Shown in pieces: positions 7,801 through 12,787 of a DNA stretch of 12,787 nt. Source of the DNA: Ruminiclostridium sp. (lineage in GTDB: Bacteria > Bacillota_A > Clostridia > Oscillospirales > Oscillospiraceae); the NCBI GenBank assembly GCA_017521345.1, contig JAFXCU010000062.1, positions 1 to 12,787 on the forward strand, given 5' to 3'. Numbering within the stretch: the first letter of the stretch is position 1; each line of letters begins with the position of its first letter. Below the pieces are notes generated by a model that saw only the letters and a program-made list of their open reading frames with translations, did no database searches and was not told the origin of the DNA. The position numbers were made by a program, and so were the translations under genes.

Positions 7801-8685
7801 CACAGCGTAGATCATCACCAAGACGGTGTAGGCCAGGCCGGAGGGGATGATGTCGGCCGCCTGGGTCACCGCCTTCTCCTGGGCGGCGGCGTAGAGGCTC
7901 CAGCCGGGCAGGCCGGTGTTTTCCGCACAGAAATACACCTGGCCGTCCTGGGTCTTCCGGGACAGGACCTGGAACTCTGCCCCCTCGGTCCCATCCTTCA
8001 GCAGGGCGGCCTGGCTCTGGGCCAGGTAGTCGGCGTTGTAGAAGTTCCCGCCCAGGGCGGTCTCCTCCCAGGTGTTCAGCAGGATGGTGCCGGTGCGGGT
8101 CTCAAAGACCACCACACCCTGATCTCCCTCCAGGAAGCCCCGGAAAAGGGTCCCGCTGAAGAGCTCCTCCAGGGCCATGGTGCCGAACAGATAGGCCTGG
8201 GTGCCGGGGATCTCCACATAGATCCGGATGGCCCAGGCGGGGCCGTCAGACAGAGTCAGGACCTCCGCCCGGCCCAGCAGAAATTCTCCGCCCGGACCCT
8301 GACAGACCTGGGTCTCGGCCCAGTCCCCAGGTCCTTGATAGGTCCCGTCGCTGAAAACGGCCGACCCGTCAGACAGGCGGATGCCCATCTGAGCAAAGGG
8401 AACGGTGGAGGTCATGGCATCCAGCATCTCCTGGGTGACCTGGTCCTGGGACCAGTTGGATGCCGCCAGGACCTGGGCCGCCGTGGACAGACGGCTGGCC
8501 ACGTCCTCCACCTTGCCGGTGACGCCGGCGCTGGTCTGCTGGGCAAAGGTGGGCAGGCGCTCCATGGCTGCCTCCTCACTGCGCCGGGCCAGCTCCAGGT
8601 GGAGGATCAGGATGGTGGCGGCGAAACAGGCCAGCAGAATGGCCACCGCCCGAAACCGTCCGGGGTGTTTTTGATATGTTCTCAT
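4897..8685 (-). CDS. Hybrid sensor histidine kinase with REC and HPt domains
   Basis: A 1262-residue membrane-bound phosphorelay kinase. Transmembrane segments at about 12-32 and 283-303 enclose a ~250-residue extracytoplasmic sensor, probably a Cache domain. Three PAS-like regions follow (about 325-440, 445-572, 603-722), then a coiled linker. HisKA carries H758 in NMSHDIRTPL. HATPase_c has N875, DTGVG (906-910) and GTGLG (936-940). REC has D1010/D1011, phospho-acceptor D1054, T1088 and K1110. HPt has H1205 in HSLKSASRWIGA. The relay His-Asp-His is complete within the chain, so a separate output regulator is needed; none is in the window. The ATG at 8685 follows GGGAGGG by seven bases; an earlier in-frame ATG at 8766 lies inside the upstream terminator. 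Ligand and target genes are unknown. Confidence 0.93.
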   Translation of the reverse strand: MRTYQKHPGRFRAVAILLACFAATILILHLELARRSEEAAMERLPTFAQQTSAGVTGKVEDVASRLSTAAQVLAASNWSQDQVTQEMLDAMTSTVPFAQMGIRLSDGSAVFSDGTYQGPGDWAETQVCQGPGGEFLLGRAEVLTLSDGPAWAIRIYVEIPGTQAYLFGTMALEELFSGTLFRGFLEGDQGVVVFETRTGTILLNTWEETALGGNFYNADYLAQSQAALLKDGTEGAEFQVLSRKTQDGQVYFCAENTGLPGWSLYAAAQEKAVTQAADIIPSGLAYTVLVMIYAVAMVAVLLFQASREQLAQTRLYQEVARKNSLMNAALPGSSVRVFELLPDGMLRLLTPEKGQGHQMKIDLYTPLQLLTELNCSAQWEAPFVSALEQAALGQDSEVEVCTMDQEETWIQLRVEPLADHEGVEAIGTIRDVTREVQARLRQEAADKFLSRMMEGTVAGLEFALEEDRWRMLWGREVYDYLASQEHLTYTAFIRDCVAPTVHPQDRETYMRSMERSALISAFLGGETKRVLDYRVEGPEGDYQWHSAELYYVRDSATHQIKCNCLIHQVTEAKRRQLEEKRRLEEKEQILFHRAKQLAESEDELDFVHVISEYYQGIYVVDLNEDKARSIKVPGYFAALLDQCDHCLTATMERYVRTMVTEEYAPAVHRFVQLENIRQELREKGQIELTYQKRDDSWLSMRILPMSGYSEETPKTLWIFEDDTATVTLRKEEEKARVMAEAAEAASQAKSQFLANMSHDIRTPLNAILGMSELGLREEDGEEKDNCFRDIRGSGRILLDNINSILDLSKIEAGKMQLKPESYHILSMLHDIITVLSMRAQEKKLTFTARVDETIPATLFGDDVNISHIIMNFGSNAVKYTNTGSVTLVVTWEPEGEDGTLVIHMEDTGVGIRKEDMPYIFRSYGRLDRGANRHIEGTGLGLTICQNLAELMDGQIGVDSQYGVGSDFWVRIPQKVIDPTPCGPYRGDSRKESDRFYNSFTAPEAAVLVVDDQPLNLKVCQGLLRPYEMEVYTARSGQEALKQMTQVWPDLVLMDHMMPDMDGVEATRRIREMGQKDPYFAVVPILALTANAMKGMREFFLENGFNDFISKPVELDTLDDALKVWVPEDKQKAPNRPVVLAEEGPLPQDLTELRGVDAQQGMGFCGTAEIYRKTLFMYRDQIPGKFRRIQETFRTGQWEDYAIEVHSLKSASRWIGAMDLGDQAERLEMAARSGDLEQVAEDTPALLEAYQALAEVLSELKEG

Positions 8686-8746
8686 GGCAGATCCCTCCCA
8701 TGGATAATTTCTTTCCAATGATATCATACCATAAAAAAGAACATAA

Positions 8747-8780
8747 AAAAATAGGAGCTGTATCAACAGCTCCTATTTTT
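8747..8780 (-). terminator. Rho-independent terminator of the copper ATPase gene
   Basis: A perfect 15-bp stem (8747-8761 with 8766-8780) around a four-base loop. It lies five bases after the ATPase stop, and further T-runs follow on the minus strand. It insulates the downstream kinase gene, whose own start at 8685 lies 61 bases beyond. A TATGAT (-10-like) occurs at 8728-8723, but no good -35 is seen. Confidence 0.88.
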
Positions 8781-8785
8781 CAGGT

Positions 8786-8992
8786 TTATTCGATTCCCTT
8801 CACGGTGTAGCCCGCCTCGGTGACGGCCTTGGTCAGGTCCTCCACGGTGACGGTCTCAGGGCAGGACACATTGGCCTTGCCCCCTTCCAGGTCCACCTGG
8901 ACGGTGACGCCGGGGATGGCCTGGAGGGCCTTCTCCACGTGGGCCTTGCAGTGGACGCACATCATGCCTTCGATGTTCATGGTCTTGTTCAT
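8786..8992 (-). CDS. copZ: CopZ-like copper chaperone: domain embedded in copA with its own start
   Basis: A 68-residue heavy-metal-associated domain, exactly the size of free CopZ chaperones, which bind Cu(I) through two cysteines and hand it to CopA. It starts [15 protein letters not shown], with the metal loop C12/C15, and ends AGYTVKGIE. It reads in frame with the copA 3' end. However, the ATG (8992-8990) has an excellent ribosome site, AAGGAG, eight bases upstream (9006-9001), encoding the linker residues E-G-E-I-L. It could be made both as a fused domain and as a free chaperone. If the frameshift is real, this would still be translated in principle from the copA mRNA. Free production is inference; the domain itself is certain. 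Confidence 0.6.
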   Translation of the reverse strand: MNKTMNIEGMMCVHCKAHVEKALQAIPGVTVQVDLEGGKANVSCPETVTVEDLTKAVTEAGYTVKGIE

Positions 8993-10012
8993 AAGAATTT
9001 CTCCTTCCGGTTCTGGTTCTTCGATGGGTTCCGCCTGGGGTCCAGGCTGATATTTGGCCCCCTGATAGGGGGAGAATCCGTTCAGACGCAGGGCGTTGGT
9101 CACCACGCAGACGCTGGACAGAGACATGGCAGCCGCAGCGATCATGGGGTTCAGGGTGATTCCCACCCCTACCAGGGCTCCCGCCGCAATGGGGATGCCG
9201 ATGACATTGTAGAAAAAGGCCCAGAAGAGGTTCTCCTTGATGTTCTTGACCACCTTCCGGGACAGGCGGATGGCCGCAGGCACATCCTCCAGGGTGGATT
9301 TCAGCAGGACCACATCGGCAGCGTCCAGGGCCACGTCGGCCCCGGCTCCGATGGCGATGCCCACTTGGGCCCGGGTGAGGGCGGGGGCGTCGTTGATGCC
9401 GTCGCCCACCATGGCCACGTCTCCGTTCTCCGACAGGCGGCGGACCTGAGCCTCCTTCTCGTGAGGCAGCACCTGGGCGATGACCTCTTCGATCCCCGCC
9501 TGGGCAGCCACGGCCTTGGCCGTCGCCTCCTGGTCTCCGGTGAGGAGGACGGGGGTGATGCCCAGCTCCTTCAGCTCGGCGATGGCAGCGGCGGACTCAG
9601 GACGGATGGTGTCCGCCACGGCGATGAGGCCCAGGAGCTTGCCGTCGGCCGCAAAGTACAGGGGGGTCTTGCCCTGAGCCGCCAGGGCTTCGCCCTTGTC
9701 TGCCCAGGTCTGGTCCAGGATGCCCTGCTCCTGCAGGAAGCCGGTCTTTCCCCCCAGCAGGGTCCGGCCATCCACCACGCCCCGAACACCGTTGCCGGGG
9801 AGGGCGGCGAAGTCGGCTGCCACAGGCAGGGGCAGGCCTTTGGCCTTGGCCAGGATGGCCTTTGCCAGGGGGTGTTCACTCTGGGCCTCCAAAGCGGCGG
9901 CCAGGGTGAGCAGTTCGGTCTGGGAGACCCCATCGGCAGGGATGAGGTCGGTAACAGAGGGCTCGCCCTTGGTGACGGTGCCGGTCTTGTCCAGGACCAC
10001 GGTTTGGACCTT
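8786..10012 (-). CDS. copA: C-terminal fragment of CopA: ATP-binding domain, last helices and CopZ domain
   Basis: This frame carries [12 protein letters not shown] onward: phosphorylation and nucleotide-binding domains, the two C-terminal transmembrane helices with YN and MSLSS, an acidic linker ([10 protein letters not shown]) and the second HMA domain. The first formal start in this frame is the GTG at 10000-9998, but it has no ribosome site and lies inside the conserved strand before DKTGT, so independent initiation is unlikely. It is best read as the second half of the frameshifted gene. Confidence 0.7.
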   Translation of the reverse strand, partial: KVQTVVLDKTGTVTKGEPSVTDLIPADGVSQTELLTLAAALEAQSEHPLAKAILAKAKGLPLPVAADFAALPGNGVRGVVDGRTLLGGKTGFLQEQGILDQTWADKGEALAAQGKTPLYFAADGKLLGLIAVADTIRPESAAAIAELKELGITPVLLTGDQEATAKAVAAQAGIEEVIAQVLPHEKEAQVRRLSENGDVAMVGDGINDAPALTRAQVGIAIGAGADVALDAADVVLLKSTLEDVPAAIRLSRKVVKNIKENLFWAFFYNVIGIPIAAGALVGVGITLNPMIAAAAMSLSSVCVVTNALRLNGFSPYQGAKYQPGPQAEPIEEPEPEGEILMNKTMNIEGMMCVHCKAHVEKALQAIPGVTVQVDLEGGKANVSCPETVTVEDLTKAVTEAGYTVKGIE

Positions 10013-11283
10013 CCGGCGGCCTCCAGGGCGGAAGCTGTCTTAAAGAGGATGCCCGCCTTGGCGCCCACGCCGCTGCCCACCATGATGGCCACGGGGGTGG
10101 CCAGACCCAGGGAGCAGGGGCAGGAGATCACCAGGACGCTGATGGCCCGGGCGATGGCAAAGCCGAAGGTCTGGCCCAGGGCCAGCCACACCAGGCAGGT
10201 GACCAGGGCGATGGCCAGGACCACCGGCACGAAGATGCCGGAGACCTTATCGGCCATCCGGGCGATGGGAGCCTTGGTGGCGGAGGCCTCCTCCACCAGA
10301 CGGATGATGCGGCTGAGGGTGGTCTCCTCCCCCACACGCAGGGTGCGGAGGGTGAGGGAGCCGCTCTGGTTCAGGGTGGCGGCAGTGACCTGGTCGCCGG
10401 GCCCCTTGTCCACCGGCATGGACTCACCGGTGAGGGCGGCCTCGTTGACGGCGCTCTGGCCGGAGACCACCTCTCCGTCCACGGGGATGGATTCGCCGGG
10501 CCGGACCAGCACCAGGTCTCCGGGGCGGACCTGCTCGGCAGGGACCTCCACCGGCACACCGTCCTTTAACAGGGTGGCCGTCTTGGGGGCCAGATCCATG
10601 AGGGCCCGGATGGCGTTGGTGGTCTTGCCCTTGCTGTAGGCCTCCAGCATCTTACCCACGGTGATGAGGGTCAGGATCATGGCGGCGCTCTCGAAGTAGT
10701 AGCCGCTGTGGCCGGTCATGGCGGCGTGGTCGCCATTCACCACCAGGAAGAGCTGGCCGGTACTATAGACGAAGGCCGCCGCCGAGCCCATGGCCACCAG
10801 GGTGTCCATGTTGGGGGCCCGTTTCAGGAGGCCGCCAAAGCCGTTGACAAAGAATTTCTGGTTTACCACCATCACCAAGCCAGACAGCAGAAGCTGATAC
10901 AGACCGGAGGCGGCATGGTTCTCCAGAAAGGCCGGCACAGGCCAGCCCGCCATGGGATGCCCCATGGAAACATACATCAGAGGAAGGAGGAGCAGGATAC
11001 TGACGATCAGGCGCAGGCGGACCTGCTTCCACTCTCCCGTGTCCTCCTGGACAGCAGGAGCAGCGGTCTGACGGGCTTCCTCCGCCGAGGAGGCCCCGTA
11101 ACCCGCCCCCTGGACGGCCTGACAGATGCTCTCTGTGGTGGCAGGAGCGGAGAACTCCACCCCCATGGAGTTGGTCAGCAGATTGACCGCCACGGTCTCC
11201 ACACCGGGCAGGGCGGAAACCGCCTTTTCCACCCGGGCCGAGCAGGCGGCGCAGCTCATGCCGGTCACGTTAAATCGCTCCAT
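9571..11283 (-). CDS. copA: N-terminal fragment of CopA as it reads in the sequence
   Basis: This frame encodes the authentic CopA residues 1-424: first HMA domain, the first transmembrane helices, actuator domain with TGE, and CPC helix. It then runs about 146 codons out of frame, ending at 9571 in a Trp/Pro/Ser/Arg-rich tail typical of wrong-frame GC-rich DNA. It lacks the phosphorylation and nucleotide-binding domains, so it cannot pump, though it would keep a metal-binding HMA. Expression would come from the promoter at 11336-11364. Confidence 0.7.
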   Translation of the reverse strand: MERFNVTGMSCAACSARVEKAVSALPGVETVAVNLLTNSMGVEFSAPATTESICQAVQGAGYGASSAEEARQTAAPAVQEDTGEWKQVRLRLIVSILLLLPLMYVSMGHPMAGWPVPAFLENHAASGLYQLLLSGLVMVVNQKFFVNGFGGLLKRAPNMDTLVAMGSAAAFVYSTGQLFLVVNGDHAAMTGHSGYYFESAAMILTLITVGKMLEAYSKGKTTNAIRALMDLAPKTATLLKDGVPVEVPAEQVRPGDLVLVRPGESIPVDGEVVSGQSAVNEAALTGESMPVDKGPGDQVTAATLNQSGSLTLRTLRVGEETTLSRIIRLVEEASATKAPIARMADKVSGIFVPVVLAIALVTCLVWLALGQTFGFAIARAISVLVISCPCSLGLATPVAIMVGSGVGAKAGILFKTASALEAAGRSKPWSWTRPAPSPRASPLLPTSSLPMGSPRPNCSPWPPLWRPRVNTPWQRPSWPRPKACPCLWQPTSPPSPATVFGAWWMAGPCWGERPASCRSRASWTRPGQTRAKPWRLRARPPCTLRPTASSWASSPWRTPSVLSPPLPSPS

Positions 11284-11313
11284 ATCAACACTCCTTTCCG
11301 AAAAATCTTTTAA

Positions 11314-11327
11314 TTAGCATTTGCTAA
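11314..11327. promoter_or_regulatory. Palindrome in the copA leader, possible operator
   Basis: TTAGCA (11314-11319), two bases, then TGCTAA (11322-11327): a perfect inverted repeat nine bases downstream of the copA -10 box and about 30 bases before the start codon. The placement suits a repressor site. The sequence recalls metal-regulator boxes in general form, but I cannot assign a protein. Confidence 0.45.
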
Positions 11328-11335
11328 CCACTTAA

Positions 11336-11364
11336 ATTTTACCCCTTTTTGGGGGCATTGTCAA
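11336..11364 (-). promoter_or_regulatory. copA promoter with CsoR-like operator in the spacer
   Basis: On the minus strand there is a perfect -35 TTGACA (11364-11359), a 17-base spacer and -10 TAAAAT (11341-11336). The spacer and -10 edge contain TACCCC-TTTTT-GGGGGCA (11340-11357, + strand). This is a C-tract/G-tract inverted repeat matching the known shape of CsoR copper-repressor operators (TACCC..GGGGTA), with one imperfect outer arm. Copper-relieved repression of copA is the likely mode. No csoR gene lies in the window. Confidence 0.7.
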
Positions 11365-11369
11365 TCCAA

Positions 11370-12787
11370 TCAGAAAAATTCGTTGGGCTTCCGGCCCTGA
11401 CAGACCTTTTCCAGCATGGCAGAGAGCTTCTCCATGACGGCAGGGGGCACCTGACGGCCGTTGGCACAGACCGTGGTGCAGGCCATGCAGGAGGCACAGA
11501 GGTCGGCGTCGGTCTTGGCAGCGTTCTCCGGGTCGATGGCCCCTACGGGGCAAACTTCCGCACACTTGCCGCACTGGCCGCAGTCCTCGGTGGCCAGGGG
11601 CTTGGAGAGAAGGGGCGGCATATCCTTGTAAGGCCGGTTGCCGGGCAGGGCCAGGGCGGGACATTCCCCGGACTGAAGCCGCTGACGGATGACGGAGCCA
11701 AAGGCCTCCAGCTCTGCCTGGTCGGCGGCATCGGGACGGCCCTGGGCAAAGCGGCGGTCCATGGAGTGCTCGGCCACGGCGGCAATGCCGGCCACAGGGC
11801 GGAACCCCGCCTGGGACAACAGGTCTTCCAGCTCCACCAGGGTGTCGTCGTAGTGGCGGTTGCCATAGACCGTCATAAGGATGACCCGGGCGCCATTGCC
11901 CTGCATCTTTGCCAGCCGCTGGGCGGCAGGGACGGGGACCCGGCCCCCGAAGGAGGGCACCGCCACCAGGCAGACGTCCTCACTGGTGAAGGGGATGGCG
12001 GAGAAGTCGGCCTCCCGGTCCATCAGGTCCACCTGAACGGGGCTGTCGGTGAGGGTGTTCATCAGGATGTGGGCGGTCTTCTTGGTGCCCCCGGTGGGGC
12101 TGAACAGGATCTCGTAATACTTCATGGGCGCACGCTTCCTTTCTTCTTTCAGCAGGGGGATCAGGTGGGTGAGGCTGGAGATGGTGGTCACATCGGTCCG
12201 GGCGGGGGCCCCCTTTCTCTGGAGGAGGATGGGCCGGATGCCCGCAGACCGGGCCCCCATCACGTCGGAGTCATAGGAATCTCCCACGTGGACCACCTCC
12301 TCCGGGCGGCAGCCGCTGACTTCCAGGGCCCGCTCAAAGAGGGATCTGGCGGGCTTGTAGGCCCGAATGTGGTCGGCGCAGACCAGCCCGGCAGGCTCCA
12401 GCCCGTTCTTTGCCATGGCCCGGGCCACATAGCCCTCCCCGTTGTTGCTGATGACATAGATGGGCAGACCGCACAGGGCGAAGAAGGGAGCCACATCGGG
12501 GAAAAAGGCGCCTTCGGCCCAGAAGGACCGCATGAGCTTCATGAGGGAGGGGATGTCCTCGGTCATGGAGATCTCCTCCCCCAGGCTCCGGAAGGTACAG
12601 GTGACCACCTCATCGGCATCCCGGTAGGTGGGGCCCACACTTTGGGCCTCCCAATCCTTCAGGTGGGCATGGAACCGGGCCAGGAGGTGGTCCTCGTCCC
12701 GGCAGGTGCTGGCGGCGCACACCCGCCGCTGGACCTCCTTCATCTGCCAGCAGTCCTCCCGGAGGATGGTGCCGGTATAGTCCAGAA
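11370..12787 (-). CDS. HAD-family hydrolase fused to an EFR1-type flavodoxin/ferredoxin (5' end missing)
   Basis: 471 residues are visible; the true start lies beyond the right edge. Window residues 1-220 are a HAD phosphatase: nucleophile motif DYTGT at residues 2-6, motif II VISNN (111-115), the motif III lysine in AYKP (K144) and GDSYDSD (168-174). The small size of the gap before the edge implies only a few residues are lost. From residue 221 the chain continues, without a stop, as MKYYEILFSPTGGTKK: a flavodoxin-like fold with FMN-loop SPTGGT, then CGQCGKCAEVCP and CASCMACTTVC, ligating two [4Fe-4S] clusters. That second part is 251 residues, the usual size of free EFR1 proteins. The HAD substrate and redox partner are unknown. 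Fusion, or two proteins through internal initiation at 12125, are both possible. Confidence 0.85.
   Translation of the reverse strand, partial: LDYTGTILREDCWQMKEVQRRVCAASTCRDEDHLLARFHAHLKDWEAQSVGPTYRDADEVVTCTFRSLGEEISMTEDIPSLMKLMRSFWAEGAFFPDVAPFFALCGLPIYVISNNGEGYVARAMAKNGLEPAGLVCADHIRAYKPARSLFERALEVSGCRPEEVVHVGDSYDSDVMGARSAGIRPILLQRKGAPARTDVTTISSLTHLIPLLKEERKRAPMKYYEILFSPTGGTKKTAHILMNTLTDSPVQVDLMDREADFSAIPFTSEDVCLVAVPSFGGRVPVPAAQRLAKMQGNGARVILMTVYGNRHYDDTLVELEDLLSQAGFRPVAGIAAVAEHSMDRRFAQGRPDAADQAELEAFGSVIRQRLQSGECPALALPGNRPYKDMPPLLSKPLATEDCGQCGKCAEVCPVGAIDPENAAKTDADLCASCMACTTVCANGRQVPPAVMEKLSAMLEKVCQGRKPNEFF
12123..12142 (-). promoter_or_regulatory. Possible internal ribosome site and ATG for the EFR1 half
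   Basis: On the minus strand AAAGGAA is followed, after about ten bases, by the ATG at 12125-12123, which starts a complete 251-residue EFR1-like protein. The spacing is a little long and the site moderate. It would let a separate ferredoxin be made even though no stop separates the two halves. Confidence 0.4.

Larger units (their letters stand above)
8786..11283 (-). pseudogene. copA: Copper-exporting P1B-type ATPase CopA with fused CopZ domain, frameshifted
   Basis: Exports Cu(I) from the cytoplasm at the cost of ATP. Joined by a -1 shift at about 10012-10014, the product would be 832 residues. In order it has an N-terminal HMA (CAAC, 11-14), TGE (285-287), the CPC metal-site motif (388-390), DKTGT with phosphorylated D432, HP (472-473), GDGIND (628-633), YN (693-694) and MSLSS (721-725), the last two being Cu(I)-ATPase signatures. 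A C-terminal HMA (CVHC, 777-780) follows an acidic linker. As given, GGA-AGG-TCC leaves frame where GGx-AAG-GTC is expected: one base is missing eight codons before D432. It may be a true mutation, an assembly error or frameshifting; no classic X-XXY-YYZ slippery heptamer is present. The ATG at 11283 has AAAGGAG seven bases upstream. Confidence 0.85.

Noticed and set aside
8686..8766. 27-residue N-terminal extension of the kinase
   Set aside because: It starts inside the copA terminator stem, while the ATG at 8685 has a strong GGGAGGG site and gives a normal first membrane helix.
8939..10639. 566-codon + strand open frame antisense to copA
   Set aside because: Shadow of copA; Gly/Gln/His-rich, no recognisable motif, and no promoter or ribosome site.
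1..12787. CRISPR arrays, tRNA or rRNA genes, integrase/transposase genes, toxin-antitoxin pairs
   Set aside because: No spaced direct-repeat array, no RNA gene signature and no recombinase motif were seen in either strand.

Overview
The window looks like chromosomal DNA from a high-GC member of the Clostridia, probably an Oscillospiraceae-type gut anaerobe close to Flavonifractor or Lawsonibacter. This rests on strong AGGAGG-like ribosome sites on almost every gene, a YtrA-type GntR/ABC operon, an S-layer-homology (SLH) protein, a flavodoxin-like plus 2[4Fe-4S] ferredoxin of the EFR1 type, and hairpin-rich intergenic repeats of a kind common in such genomes. The organism call is inference from gene content and style, not from a marker gene.

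Left part, + strand. The 5' end of a purine nucleoside phosphorylase gene (1-320, minus) diverges from a three-gene operon (596-2468). The operon encodes a small YtrA-subfamily GntR repressor, an ABC ATPase and a six-helix ABC-2-like permease, joined by 4- and 7-base overlaps. A consensus promoter with an inverted-repeat operator over its -10 box suggests autoregulation. Next come a CPBP-family intramembrane metalloprotease (2722-3687) and a secreted three-SLH protein (3863-4846). Two hairpin-rich, mutually similar intergenic repeats flank the protease gene, which is visibly poorer in G+C than the rest.

Right part, minus strand. A 1262-residue hybrid histidine kinase (4897-8685) converges on the SLH gene and shares a 16-bp bidirectional terminator with it. 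Its architecture is extracellular sensor, three PAS-like domains, HisKA, HATPase, REC and HPt, so a whole phosphorelay up to the last carrier is in one chain. Upstream of it is a copper-export ATPase gene (8786-11283) with its own terminator and a consensus promoter whose spacer holds a CsoR-like C-tract/G-tract operator. As given, this ATPase gene carries a one-base frameshift eight codons before the catalytic DKTGT aspartate. Its 3' end is an in-frame CopZ-like domain with its own Shine-Dalgarno sequence and ATG. The window ends in a partial gene in which a HAD-family hydrolase reads in frame, with no stop, into an EFR1-type flavodoxin-ferredoxin protein.

Most notable are the copper locus (frameshift, embedded CopZ start, layered operators), the HAD-ferredoxin fusion, and the repeat-flanked protease gene. 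Nothing here is clearly a new defence or mobile system.
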